Shown: positions 7,476 to 16,027 of the stretch, one piece after another
How the letters are laid out: each line of letters starts with the position of its first letter
Position numbering within the stretch: position 1 is the stretch's first letter
Origin: Chryseobacterium rhizosphaerae
Lineage (GTDB): Bacteria; Bacteroidota; Bacteroidia; Flavobacteriales; Weeksellaceae
Direction of reading: 5' to 3'
Length of the DNA stretch: 64,000 nucleotides
NCBI RefSeq assembly: GCF_003385455.1
Contig: NZ_QNUF01000003.1
Location: forward strand, 186,001-250,000
Translations under genes and position numbers: made by a program
Notes under the pieces: generated by a model
What the model was told of the DNA's origin: nothing
The model's database searches: none
Seen by the model: the letters and a program-made list of their open reading frames with translations, nothing else

Positions 7476-9374
7476 ATGGAAAATATAGGTACACAAGGAT
7501 TTTCATTTGATTTACCAAAAGGAAATTCATCGATCATAAAAGTAATCGGTGTAGGTGGCGGAGGAAACAACGCCCTGAAACACATGTACGAAAAAGGGAT
7601 TCACGGAGTAGACTTCGTGGTCTGTAATACGGATGCTCAAACTCTAGATAATAACCCTGTTGCCAATAAAGTTCAGTTAGGAACTACCATTACAGAAGGT
7701 CTTGGAGCTGGTGCCGACCCCGAAGTGGGAGAAAAATCTGCAATAGAAAGTATTGAAGATATTAAGGCGGCTATGGGACAGAACACTAAAATGGTGTTTA
7801 TTACTGCCGGAATGGGTGGTGGTACAGGTACCGGAGCGGCTCCTGTCATAGCTAAAGTAGCAAAAGACATGGGGATTCTTACAGTGGGTATCGTTACTGT
7901 TCCTTTTAGCTTTGAAGGAAAAAGAAGATTGGATCAGGCCGAAAACGGTCTTGACAAATTAAAGAATAATGTTGACTCATTAATTGTGATCAACAATGAT
8001 AAACTAAGACAGCAGTTCGGAAACCTTGGATTCAAACAGGGATTCTCAAAAGCGGATGAAGTTTTAGCCAATGCTGCAAAAGGAATGGCGGAAGTTATTA
8101 CCGGTTATTTCGATGTAAACATTGACTTTAGAGATGCTAAATCTGTGCTTCAGAACTCCGGTACGGCGCTGATGTCTACAGGTACGGCTTCAGGTGAAAA
8201 TAAAGCTGAAGAAGCAGTAAGAAAAGCTCTTGATTCTCCGTTATTAAATGACAATAAGATTACAGGTGCTAAAAATGTATTATTGCTGATCAGAAGTGGT
8301 GCAGAAGAAGTAACCATGGATGAAATCGGTATCATTATGGACCACATCCAGAAAGAAGCCGGAAATACGGCTGATATCATCTTTGGAGTGGGTGCTGATG
8401 AAGAATTAGGAGATGCTGTAAGTGTTCTTGTAATCGCTACAGGGTTTTCTAATGACAACAAAAAATTTGCAGGCCCTACAGAAAAGATCAGAATCAGTCT
8501 GAATGATAATTATGATGCTCCAAAGTCTTCTCCTTTCAAAACCAGAGAAGAAAGAGAAACGGCTCCTGAGGCATCACATGATTTTAGCAGAAAAAATCTT
8601 TTTAGATTAGATGACGAAGACCACGATACTCCACAGTTCGGGGCTACATCTATCGAAAAAAAAATGATTATTGAAGAAGAGGAGATTAAAACGGAAATAA
8701 AATTCGCTGACAGACAAGAAGATACTCTGAACACTCCTGAGCAAAACTGGAGAAATGAAGAAGAAAATGACCAGGACGGTTTCAGCTTATTTTCAATTGA
8801 TGAAGAGAATGAAGATCCTAACGATTTGGAGATCCAGTCTTTCTCTTTTGATTTTGAAAATAAAAAAGAGGAACCTCAGTCTGGAAGTACGTTTAACAAT
8901 TCTTTCTCTGAGGAAAAACCTGTAGAATTCAATTTCTTTGTCAATGAATCCAGCAGAAACGAGCCAAAGACAGACTTTGGACAGCCTAAAGCGGAGTTTA
9001 ATGCTCCTACCAGTGCTGTAGCTGAACCTGCACAAAAGATCGAAACCTTCTTCCAGAAACAGGAAGAAATAAAGGCGGAAACAAAGACAGAAATTGAAAC
9101 TCCAAAATCTGAAGAATCAGAATTCACTTTCGTCAATAAAGCTGTGGATCAGGAAAGAATTTTTGAAAGAAGAAATAAATTAAAAGAATTCAATTCCCGT
9201 TACCAAAGTTTTGACAGCACAAGTGAATTTGAGTCTATTCCTGCTTTCAAGAGAAAAAATATTTCAATTGACGGAACGAATGCATCAGACCAGAACATCA
9301 ACACCTATCTGTCTGATAACAACGGGTCTATGCAAATCAAGGAAAACAGGTTTTTAAATAAAGACGTAGATTAA
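7476..9374 (+). CDS. ftsZ: Cell division GTPase FtsZ with a long acidic linker
   Basis: FtsZ is the tubulin homologue that forms the Z ring. The GTPase domain covers about residues 15-330 and shows VGGGGNNAL, NTDAQTL, the tubulin signature GGGTGTGAAP, NDKLRQQ and DFRDAKSVL. The protein is 632 residues long because a disordered, Glu/Asp/Asn/Phe-rich linker of about 250-300 residues follows, as in other Flavobacteriia, ending in a short tail with ENRFLNKDVD. The start at 7476 (MENIGTQG) is chosen because the upstream in-frame ATG at 7419 lies in the TGAT word repeat. It is the last division gene of the cluster. Confidence 0.97.
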   Translation: MENIGTQGFSFDLPKGNSSIIKVIGVGGGGNNALKHMYEKGIHGVDFVVCNTDAQTLDNNPVANKVQLGTTITEGLGAGADPEVGEKSAIESIEDIKAAMGQNTKMVFITAGMGGGTGTGAAPVIAKVAKDMGILTVGIVTVPFSFEGKRRLDQAENGLDKLKNNVDSLIVINNDKLRQQFGNLGFKQGFSKADEVLANAAKGMAEVITGYFDVNIDFRDAKSVLQNSGTALMSTGTASGENKAEEAVRKALDSPLLNDNKITGAKNVLLLIRSGAEEVTMDEIGIIMDHIQKEAGNTADIIFGVGADEELGDAVSVLVIATGFSNDNKKFAGPTEKIRISLNDNYDAPKSSPFKTREERETAPEASHDFSRKNLFRLDDEDHDTPQFGATSIEKKMIIEEEEIKTEIKFADRQEDTLNTPEQNWRNEEENDQDGFSLFSIDEENEDPNDLEIQSFSFDFENKKEEPQSGSTFNNSFSEEKPVEFNFFVNESSRNEPKTDFGQPKAEFNAPTSAVAEPAQKIETFFQKQEEIKAETKTEIETPKSEESEFTFVNKAVDQERIFERRNKLKEFNSRYQSFDSTSEFESIPAFKRKNISIDGTNASDQNINTYLSDNNGSMQIKENRFLNKDVD

Positions 9375-9441
9375 TGCTAATGGCAACTGGCTGCTAGCCA
9401 TATCCAAAAGCTAATAGCCAATTGCCAAAAGCCAAAAGCAT
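9375..9441. repeat. GCCAAAAGCCAATAGC word repeat between ftsZ and the YqeY gene
   Basis: The spacer is made of GCTAATGGC, GGCTGCTAGCC, CCAAAAGCTAATAGCCAA and GCCAAAAGCCAAAAGC words, the same family as at 1021-1061. Confidence 0.7.
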
Positions 9442-9447
9442 ATCAAC

Positions 9448-9894
9448 ATGAGTTTAGAAAATATAATTAGCGAAGCTATAAAAACAGCTATGAGAGAAAA
9501 AGACAGAGTTGCTTTAGACTCTCTCCGTGCTGTAAAATCTCAAATTCTTCTTCTGAAAACGGAAGCCAGAGGGGCTGAAGTTTCTGCAGAACAGGAAATT
9601 GCGATCCTTCAGAGAATGATCAAACAGCGTAAAGATTCTTTTGAACAGTTTACTGCTCAGGGCAGACAAGATCTGGCAGAAGTAGAAGATGCACAGATGA
9701 AAGTCATTGAGAAATTTTTACCAAAACAACTTTCTCCTGAAGAATTAGAAACAGAAATTAAAACTATTATTTCTGAAACCGGAGCCGAATCTATTAAGGA
9801 TTTAGGAAAGGTAATGGGAGCTGCTTCAAAAGCATTAGCCGGAAAATCTGACGGAAAAAGTATTTCCGAGATGGTTAAAAAGCTTCTTTCATAA
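9448..9894 (+). CDS. GatB/YqeY domain-containing protein
   Basis: This 148-residue, mostly helical protein matches the YqeY family, which is related to the tail domain of GatB, the amidotransferase subunit that binds tRNA. Recognisable segments are the N-terminal IKTAMREKDRVALDSLRAVKSQ, the central IEKFLPKQLSPEELE and the C-terminal KVMGAASKALAGKSDGK. Free-standing YqeY proteins have no settled function; a tRNA or amidotransferase link is inferred from the fold. It closes the dcw run, as it often does in Flavobacteriia, and is followed by a strong terminator at 9993-10029. Confidence 0.93.
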   Translation: MSLENIISEAIKTAMREKDRVALDSLRAVKSQILLLKTEARGAEVSAEQEIAILQRMIKQRKDSFEQFTAQGRQDLAEVEDAQMKVIEKFLPKQLSPEELETEIKTIISETGAESIKDLGKVMGAASKALAGKSDGKSISEMVKKLLS

Positions 9895-9992
9895 CAGAAT
9901 TCCGGGTACGGATTTTGGGTATATCCCGGAGTCTGGCAAGTGAATTCTCACAACTATAGGATATTCAACCTTTGCATATCGATTTGATTAAA

Positions 9993-10029
9993 GAATCCCG
10001 GAACTCTACAGTCCCGGGATTCATTTTTT
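9993..10029 (+). terminator. Rho-independent terminator of the dcw/yqeY transcript
   Basis: A perfect 9-bp stem, GAATCCCGG (9993-10001) with CCGGGATTC (10014-10022), is followed by a run of six T. Confidence 0.85.
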
Positions 10030-10291
10030 GGATATTAAAAGTTTATTATTCAGCTCAATTTAAACTGAAAAAAAGAAGATTTAACTGCGATTTATACCGA
10101 GTTAAATAAATTCTTAGCCTGAGGGAAAGCCGTAATTGTTTTTTTCATGGTCGTTTGTTTTTTCAGAATCATTTCAAATTTAATAAAAATATTTTATTAT
10201 TCCTATTTTAAATTCATATTTTTTCAAATATTGTTGAAATATTAATATTACATTAATTTTATATGACTAATCCAGCGATAGTTATTATATA

Positions 10292-10322
10292 TTGATCAAA
10301 CGTAAAGAATTGTTTAACTTTG
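10292..10322 (+). promoter_or_regulatory. promoter of the bacilliredoxin gene
   Basis: TAACTTTG at 10315-10322 matches the Bacteroidota -7 element TAnnTTTG, with TTG at 10292-10294 about 20 bases upstream. The expected start site leaves a leader of about 15 bases. Confidence 0.6.
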
Positions 10323-10343
10323 TAGCGATAAAAAACAAAATAT

Positions 10344-10754
10344 ATGTATCCAACAGATTTAGTAATGCCTATGAAGGCTGAACTTACAGATAAAGGTTTC
10401 CAGGATTTAACTTCTCCTTCTCAGGTAGAAGAAGCGTTAAAGCAGTCAGGAACTACATTATTAGTAATCAATTCAGTATGTGGATGTGCTGCAGGAGCAG
10501 CAAGACCTGGTGTAGTATATTCTTTAACAGGAGATAAAAAGCCAGACCACTTAACAACTGTTTTTGCAGGATTTGATACTGAAGCTGTAGTAGAAGCAAG
10601 AAAACACCTTGCTCCATTCCCACCAAGCTCTCCTTGTGTTGCTCTTTTTAAAGATGGAGAATTAGTTCATATGCTGGAAAGACACCACATTGAAGGGAAC
10701 CCTGCAGGGGCTATTGCCGCTAACCTTCAGGCTGCTTATGATGAGTATTGCTAA
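10344..10754 (+). CDS. BrxA/BrxB-family bacilliredoxin (YphP/YqiW)
   Basis: The 136-residue protein belongs to the YphP/YqiW thioredoxin-fold family (DUF1094). In Bacillus these proteins remove bacillithiol from mixed disulfides. The diagnostic CGC motif is present (SVCGCAAGAARPG, residues 44-56), as are the later SPCVALFKDGELVHMLERH segment and the family C-terminus. Bacteroidota homologues are common, although the low-molecular-weight thiol they act on is not shown by this sequence. It is transcribed alone, with its own promoter (10292-10322) and terminator (10776-10807). Confidence 0.93.
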   Translation: MYPTDLVMPMKAELTDKGFQDLTSPSQVEEALKQSGTTLLVINSVCGCAAGAARPGVVYSLTGDKKPDHLTTVFAGFDTEAVVEARKHLAPFPPSSPCVALFKDGELVHMLERHHIEGNPAGAIAANLQAAYDEYC

Positions 10755-10775
10755 GAAACCAATAAGCTAAAAAGC

Positions 10776-10807
10776 AAACCGTTACACATTTTGTAACGGT
10801 TTTTTTA
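10776..10807 (+). terminator. terminator of the bacilliredoxin gene
   Basis: An 11-bp stem, AAACCGTTACA (10776-10786) with TGTAACGGTTT (10792-10802), is followed by a T run. Confidence 0.88.
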
Positions 10808-10847
10808 TTTAACATCATAAAAAATTCTCTAAAAAATCAAATATTAT

Positions 10848-10855
10848 TATATTTG
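10848..10855 (+). promoter_or_regulatory. -7 element almost touching the GH3 gene
   Basis: TATATTTG matches TAnnTTTG and ends only 5 bases before the ATG at 10861. If used, transcription would start at or next to the start codon. No clear -33 TTG is seen. Confidence 0.45.
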
Positions 10856-10860
10856 TTGGA

Positions 10861-12375
10861 ATGGCAACCAAGGCACTTTTCAATACTGTAGTTAACTGGT
10901 TTATCCGTCAAAGGATAGATCAGATACAAAATTTTATGGATCATCCCATTGAGACCCAGAAGGGCATATTGTTCTCTCAGCTGTTTCATGCAGAAGATAC
11001 AGAATATGGTAAACTACATGGATTCAATTCCATTTCGAGTTATCAGGACTTTAAAAATAAGGTTCCGATTGTCACCTACGAAGACTTTGAACCTTATATT
11101 GAAAGAGCAAGACAGGGATATAAAGACGTAAGCTGGCCAGGCCTTATTAAACATTTTGCCAAGTCCTCAGGAACCACCAACGCCAAGAGTAAATTTATTC
11201 CTATTTCAGCAGAAAGTCTTGAGTACTGCCACATGAAAGCAGGAAAAGACATGGTCTCTATTTACGCAAACAATCATCCTGAAAATCAGCTTTTCACCAA
11301 TAAGAATCTCCGTTTGGGGGGAAGCTCCGAGCTCTATGCAGATTTTAATACCAAGTTTGGAGATCTCTCTGCCATTCTTATTGATAATCTTCCTTTTTGG
11401 GTTGAAATCACAACGACTCCCAGTAAGAAAGTTTCTCTGATGTCTGAGTGGGAAAGTAAATTAAAAGCCATTACTTCGGAAGTGAAGAATGAAGATGTAG
11501 GAAGCATCCTTGGAGTACCCAGCTGGATGATGGTTCTCCTGCAGAGGGTATTGAAGGAAACAGAGGTTGGCAGCATCTCAGAGCTGTGGCCTAATTTAGA
11601 GGTGTTTTTTCACGGTGGAATAAGTTTTAAGCCCTATCGGGAGCAATACCGCAATATCATCGGAAAAAACATCAATTACTACGAAATATACAATGCTTCG
11701 GAAGGCTTCTTTGGTATCCAGGACAGATCAGACAGCGATGAAATGCTTCTTATGCTTGATTATGGCATTTTTTACGAGTTTATTCCAATGGACCAGTTCC
11801 ATTTTTCCAATCCGAAAGTGGTGAACCTTGAAGATGTTGAAATTGGTAAAAACTACGCCATGGTGATTACAACCAATGGTGGATTATGGAGGTATTTGAT
11901 TGGTGATACGGTAGTCTTCACCTCGATTAATCCTTTCAGAATAAAAATAACGGGAAGAACAAAACATTATATCAATGCATTCGGTGAAGAACTGATGATT
12001 ACGAATGTAGAATCTGCCCTCTCCAGAGCATGCGAAGCTACTGGCGCTCAGGTTACAGACTTTACCGGAGCCCCTGTTTTCATGAAAGAGAATGAAAGCG
12101 GAGCCCATGAATGGATCTTTGAGTTCAGCCATCACCCCAATAACCTGGATCAGTTTATAGATGCTTTTGATCAACATCTTAAAACCATCAATTCGGATTA
12201 CGAAGCTAAAAGATATAACAATATAACACTGAAAAGACCGGTGGTTCACATTGCCAAGCACAACTTATTCTATCATTGGCTGGAATCTAAAGGAAAGCTT
12301 GGAGGTCAGAATAAAGTACCAAGACTGAGCAATGACAGAGAATATATAGATCCGTTACTGGAACTGAATAAGTAG
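10861..12375 (+). CDS. GH3 auxin-responsive promoter family protein (adenylate-forming enzyme)
   Basis: The 504-residue protein matches the GH3 family, which in plants conjugates amino acids to acyl substrates through an acyl-adenylate. Bacterial members are widespread in Bacteroidota with unknown substrates. Visible features are the ATP-loop-like KSSGTTNAKSKFIP segment (about residues 100-113), NASEGFFGIQD (motif 2 region), LWRYLIGDTVVF and KITGRTKHYINAFGEE (motif 3 region with the family Arg). Its N-terminus (MATKALFNTVVNWF) is typical of Flavobacteriia GH3 proteins and supports the ATG at 10861. It is a single-gene unit ended by the terminator at 12402-12433. Confidence 0.93.
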   Translation: MATKALFNTVVNWFIRQRIDQIQNFMDHPIETQKGILFSQLFHAEDTEYGKLHGFNSISSYQDFKNKVPIVTYEDFEPYIERARQGYKDVSWPGLIKHFAKSSGTTNAKSKFIPISAESLEYCHMKAGKDMVSIYANNHPENQLFTNKNLRLGGSSELYADFNTKFGDLSAILIDNLPFWVEITTTPSKKVSLMSEWESKLKAITSEVKNEDVGSILGVPSWMMVLLQRVLKETEVGSISELWPNLEVFFHGGISFKPYREQYRNIIGKNINYYEIYNASEGFFGIQDRSDSDEMLLMLDYGIFYEFIPMDQFHFSNPKVVNLEDVEIGKNYAMVITTNGGLWRYLIGDTVVFTSINPFRIKITGRTKHYINAFGEELMITNVESALSRACEATGAQVTDFTGAPVFMKENESGAHEWIFEFSHHPNNLDQFIDAFDQHLKTINSDYEAKRYNNITLKRPVVHIAKHNLFYHWLESKGKLGGQNKVPRLSNDREYIDPLLELNK

Positions 12376-12401
12376 AATTTTTTCAGAACGGGACACAACA
12401 T

Positions 12402-12433
12402 AAAAAAAACCGCAGTGAACTGCGGTTTTTTTT
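12402..12433. terminator. bidirectional terminator between the GH3 gene and a lipoprotein gene
   Basis: The stem CCGCAG/CTGCGG (12410-12415 and 12420-12425) with a 4-base loop is flanked by A8 on the left and T8 on the right, so it can end transcripts from both convergent genes. Confidence 0.88.
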
Positions 12434-12845
12434 ATTTACTTAAATCTTCTTTTACTTTTTTGGCAGCGTCTTCTACTTTTGAAGCTCCTTTTTTGGCGGC
12501 CTCTTTAGCATCTTTTCCTGCTTCCTGTACTCCACTTTTAATATCCTTTCCTACCTTGTTAAGGTCCTGTTTGGTTTTATCAGCTGTGGCATCAATCTTA
12601 TCTTTCGCTTTCTGGGCAGCGTTATCAATCTTATTTCCGGCCTCATCTACCTTTGTTTTAATGTCTTCTTTTGTTTTGTTGACTTTTGAACTATCAACAA
12701 TGTCAGAAGGTGTTTCTGTAGTGGTAGTTGTGGTGGTGGTCATTGATCCGTCAGAATTTTCTACCTGTTCCGTTTTTGTCGTCGATTTTGTGCAAGCCAT
12801 GGCGAATACTGAGATCACCAATGCTGCTAAGATGTTTTTTTTCAT
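12432..12845 (-). CDS. Lipoprotein with LEA-like amphipathic repeats
   Basis: The 137-residue protein starts with a lipoprotein signal (MKKNILAALVISVFAMAC, lipidated Cys at about residue 18). A Thr-rich spacer follows, then about 85 residues of alternating Lys/Asp/Glu/Ala with repeated KxxVDEAGNKID and AAKKVKEDL patterns. These resemble late-embryogenesis-abundant or apolipoprotein-like amphipathic helices. No enzyme domain is visible. A role as a stress- or envelope-associated lipoprotein is only inferred. It lies 24 bases downstream of another lipoprotein gene and is the last gene of a minus-strand run from mutL. Confidence 0.85.
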   Translation of the reverse strand: MKKNILAALVISVFAMACTKSTTKTEQVENSDGSMTTTTTTTTETPSDIVDSSKVNKTKEDIKTKVDEAGNKIDNAAQKAKDKIDATADKTKQDLNKVGKDIKSGVQEAGKDAKEAAKKGASKVEDAAKKVKEDLSK

Positions 12846-12869
12846 ATTGTATACTTTAAATGATGTTTT

Positions 12870-13238
12870 TTATTCTGTTTTGGTTTTGGTATCGGCTGCA
12901 GAGGGGGCTTCTGAAACCTTTTGCTTCTTTTCAGCATCTGTTTTCTTCTTCTCTTCCTCCAGTTTCTTTTTGGCTTCCTTATCAAGCTCTTCTTTAAGTT
13001 TCTTTTCTTCTTCCTGAAGCTTTTTAACCTGTTTTACGGAGTCCAGATACTGCGGAGAAGACATTCTTATCTTTCTGGCAATATCTACTGAAACAGCACC
13101 CGTTGAAAATGAATCTACGGCTGTAGTATCATACTGTATTTTAACTTCCTGTTCGGCTCCAAAACCCCCAGATTCTTTTTTAGAACACGCTATGAACAAA
13201 ATGACCAAAATAAAAGCCGCAAAAAGTAAATTTTTCAT
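12870..13238 (-). CDS. Lipoprotein with a charged coiled-coil tail
   Basis: This 122-residue protein has an N-terminal lipobox (FIAC, Cys at about residue 18), a short folded part with conserved-looking VDIARKIRMSSPQYLDSV, and a Lys/Glu coiled coil from about residue 70 to the end. I do not recognise the family. It starts 4 bases after the EEP gene upstream and is followed by a second small lipoprotein, so the three are probably co-transcribed. Confidence 0.8.
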   Translation of the reverse strand: MKNLLFAAFILVILFIACSKKESGGFGAEQEVKIQYDTTAVDSFSTGAVSVDIARKIRMSSPQYLDSVKQVKKLQEEEKKLKEELDKEAKKKLEEEKKKTDAEKKQKVSEAPSAADTKTKTE

Positions 13239-13242
13239 GGAA

Positions 13243-14214
13243 CTAATTTAGTAGAAATTCTGCAATTACAGGATAGTGATCCGATAATTTCACAGAATGA
13301 TCTACCTTATAGCTTAAAGGAATGATTGATTTTGAAGTAAAGATATAATCTATTCGCAACGGTACTTTATAGTCATGAAAACTACTTGCACTTCCTTTTC
13401 CTGCAACCAAAAAGGCATCCTGAAGATCTTTTCCCAAATTATAATACTCATAAGAGTTGGGAACAGAGTTAAAATCTCCTGCTAAAATAACAGGATAAGG
13501 AGAAAGGTCTATTATCTTTCTTATTTTCTTCACCTGGTCCTCATGGGCCTGAAAAGTAGGAATCATATGGGAAAGAAGAGCAGAGATGTTACCTGCCCCA
13601 AAGGCATCCAGCTTCGTAAACATAGATTTATGAAGGCGGAACGGCTCCAGGTATACATTGACAATTCTTACAATTTTTCCGTTGATATCTATATCTGCAT
13701 AGAAAGAATTACCTCTTGCTTTTTCTTCAATAATTTCGGCCTGTCTTACAATCTTATGTTTTGTTTTAAGAATAACTGAAGGGTATTTTACAAGATCCTG
13801 TCTTAATGCACGGTTGGTGTCTTTTTCCTGTACCAGGATAATATCGGCATTTTGTTCTTTAATATAATCCTTTATCTTATCCCATCCGTAATCCCCATAT
13901 TTTACATTAAAGGTCAGAACTTTGATATCTCTTATTGTCTTTACATTCTCTACTTTCGGAGAGTAATTAACCCATCTTCTTATTGGATTGTAAAACAGAA
14001 AGATCCCCAAAGCAAAGGCTACTGCTACTTTTTGCTTTTTAAAAATCCATACCACCGTAAGAATAAGATATGCGAACATCAGATATGGGAAACCCAGAGA
14101 AAGAAGATTAAGGTTCCCAAAAATATTTGGAGGAACCCATGCATTTCCCAATGTGCAGAGCAATAAAACAGCAATAACAATATGTATAAATAGCAGTATC
14201 TGATTCGACTTCAT
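13243..14214 (-). CDS. Endonuclease/exonuclease/phosphatase family membrane protein, copy 1
   Basis: 323 residues: about three N-terminal membrane helices (residues 5-80), then an EEP-fold catalytic domain with LVQEKD (catalytic Glu), ILAGDFNSVP (Asp/Asn), RIDYIF and a C-terminal SDHYPV (catalytic Asp-His). The family hydrolyses phosphodiester or phosphomonoester bonds in nucleic acids, phosphoinositides or sphingolipids; the substrate here cannot be told. The next gene upstream (14289-15284) is a clear paralogue with the same topology, so this is a tandem duplication. Confidence 0.92.
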   Translation of the reverse strand: MKSNQILLFIHIVIAVLLLCTLGNAWVPPNIFGNLNLLSLGFPYLMFAYLILTVVWIFKKQKVAVAFALGIFLFYNPIRRWVNYSPKVENVKTIRDIKVLTFNVKYGDYGWDKIKDYIKEQNADIILVQEKDTNRALRQDLVKYPSVILKTKHKIVRQAEIIEEKARGNSFYADIDINGKIVRIVNVYLEPFRLHKSMFTKLDAFGAGNISALLSHMIPTFQAHEDQVKKIRKIIDLSPYPVILAGDFNSVPNSYEYYNLGKDLQDAFLVAGKGSASSFHDYKVPLRIDYIFTSKSIIPLSYKVDHSVKLSDHYPVIAEFLLN

Positions 14215-14288
14215 GAAAAAACGGTCTTGGTACGTGTTTTTTTAAGCAAAAACCCTACCAAGCACCTATATTTTAACTTTTTTTATGA

Positions 14289-15284
14289 TTATTTACTGCC
14301 TGAAGAAAACTCAGAAATGACAGGATAATGATCTGAAAAACTGACAGAACGGTCTACCACATAGGAAACAGCCTTCACGGATGGAGAAGAAAAAATGTAA
14401 TCAATTCTTATAGGAAATTTATAATCGTGGAAACTGGTGGCGCTTCCTTTTCCGGCACTCAGAAATGCATCTTCAAGTCCTGATGATAAATGATAATATT
14501 CATAAGAATTGGGAACCGAATTAAAATCTCCAGCCAGGATAACGGGATATGGAGAACTTTCAACAGCATTTTTAATAAGCTCAATCTGCTTTTGGTGAAT
14601 TTTAAAAGTAGGAATAAGTCTTTTTACAATATCTTTCATCTTTTGCTCATTGGCATCAGAATTCCCGTTAAGGGTTACCATCTCTCTTTCAAACTTAAAA
14701 GGATGAAGATAAACATCAATAAACCGGTATACTTTTCCTTTTATCTCGATATCAGCCTGCACAGCCGGTGGGATTTCACTTTTTTCAGGAAAATCCAGCT
14801 CTTTAGTATTCAAGACTTTATGTTGAGTAAGGATTGTTCCCACTCCGGAAAAATTCACTCTCTTATACTCTTCAAGGTACGGAAAGTCACCACCTCTGCC
14901 TTCCTGTAAGAGTATCACATCAGCTTCCTGAGATTTTAAATACTTTCCGATCTCCTCTTTCCCCATAATTCCCCCTTTCACATTAAAGGAAACTATTTTA
15001 ATAGCTGCCTTCTCTTTTTTATCAGAAGAAAAATTAATGATTCTTTTGACTGGATTAATAAAAATCAATCCTACCAGCATGAACACAAAGGCTCTCTTCT
15101 TCCAGCTGAATATCCAAAAAACAGTCATCAGAATATAAACAATCATCAGAATAGGAAATCCTAATGAAAGCAAATTAAACCATGGAAATATCCTAGGCGG
15201 AACATATGCATTCAGTAAAGAACCCAGTAAAAGGAACAGAATTCCCAGGTGCAGAATCAGGATGATAAGTCGAAAAATTTTCAC
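14289..15284 (-). CDS. Endonuclease/exonuclease/phosphatase family membrane protein, copy 2
   Basis: The 331-residue paralogue of the downstream gene has N-terminal membrane helices followed by the EEP domain with LLQEGR, ILAGDFNSVPNSYEYYH, RIDYIF and SDHYPV. The two copies share ILAGDFNSVPNSYEYY and the C-terminal active-site block almost exactly but have diverged in the middle, which suggests an old duplication with possible difference in substrate. It starts 9 bases after the rhomboid gene, and the gap to copy 1 is 74 bases. Confidence 0.92.
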   Translation of the reverse strand: MKIFRLIILILHLGILFLLLGSLLNAYVPPRIFPWFNLLSLGFPILMIVYILMTVFWIFSWKKRAFVFMLVGLIFINPVKRIINFSSDKKEKAAIKIVSFNVKGGIMGKEEIGKYLKSQEADVILLQEGRGGDFPYLEEYKRVNFSGVGTILTQHKVLNTKELDFPEKSEIPPAVQADIEIKGKVYRFIDVYLHPFKFEREMVTLNGNSDANEQKMKDIVKRLIPTFKIHQKQIELIKNAVESSPYPVILAGDFNSVPNSYEYYHLSSGLEDAFLSAGKGSATSFHDYKFPIRIDYIFSSPSVKAVSYVVDRSVSFSDHYPVISEFSSGSK

Positions 15285-15293
15285 AAAGCAGCT

Positions 15294-16022
15294 TTAGTTA
15301 AATCTGTATAAATGTTTTCTCCAGCTTCTCGCCAGCAGCCACCCTACCAAAGCACCTCCAACGTGAGCTAAATGGGCAATACCTCCTCCATTTCCTGAAA
15401 CACCCAGATATACCGAAACGATAATAACAATCGGCATTAGGTATTTAACTTTCATAGGAACAGGAATAAACATCATCATAATCTTTGAATCAGGATATAA
15501 AGTGGCAAAAGCAGCTACAACTCCAAAAATTGCACCAGAAGCCCCCACCATAGGAGTGGCTACAATACCTTTCAGGCTTCCCAATAATTCTTTTTGTCTG
15601 GCAATAGTATCTACACCTCCTGCAAATTCAACACTGGCACCGGACAAATATGAATTCACATTGAAACCCAACTGCTGCAATTCACCGGAAATCTGTTGAA
15701 CTTCTACAAAATTCCATAAATTAAAGAGGAAAAAAGCCCCAAGGCCACTCAAAAAGTATAGTATCAAATATTTTTTATCTCCTAATGTCTGCTCCAGAAT
15801 AGGACCGAAGCTATACAGGGTGAACATATTAAACAAAATGTGCATAATACTTCCGTGCATAAACATATGGGTAATGATCTGCCATGAATGGAAAAAAGGA
15901 GAAAACGGATAAAAACCGGCAAGATAGCCAATCACCTGATTTCCCATAAAGTACGTTACAGCATATACTATCACATTAATAATGATAAGATTTCTTGTAA
16001 TCGGTGGTATATTGTTAAACAT
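15294..16022 (-). CDS. Rhomboid family intramembrane serine protease
   Basis: Rhomboids cleave membrane helices within the lipid bilayer. The 242-residue protein has six hydrophobic segments and the serine motif GASG (catalytic Ser162), with His220 in the last helix (AHLAHVGG). An HxxxN motif in helix 2 (HILFN, residues 61-65) completes the family pattern. It lies 5 bases after mutL and 9 bases before an EEP gene, so it is part of the mutL operon. Substrates are unknown. Confidence 0.93.
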   Translation of the reverse strand: MFNNIPPITRNLIIINVIVYAVTYFMGNQVIGYLAGFYPFSPFFHSWQIITHMFMHGSIMHILFNMFTLYSFGPILEQTLGDKKYLILYFLSGLGAFFLFNLWNFVEVQQISGELQQLGFNVNSYLSGASVEFAGGVDTIARQKELLGSLKGIVATPMVGASGAIFGVVAAFATLYPDSKIMMMFIPVPMKVKYLMPIVIIVSVYLGVSGNGGGIAHLAHVGGALVGWLLARSWRKHLYRFN

Positions 16023-16027
16023 CTTTT

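Larger units (their letters stand above)
9895..10343. other. 449-base gap between the dcw operon and the bacilliredoxin gene
   Basis: It holds an imperfect hairpin (TCCGGG/CCCGGA, about 9902-9932), the terminator at 9993-10029, a possible 18-codon minus-strand reading frame (10092-10148) and the promoter of the next gene. Nothing else is recognisable. Confidence 0.6.

Noticed and set aside
12415..13017. 200-residue + strand reading frame rich in Ser, Phe and Val
   Set aside because: It is antisense to the Lys/Glu-rich lipoprotein genes, whose signals, lipoboxes and spacing are convincing; the composition is a mirror of that bias.
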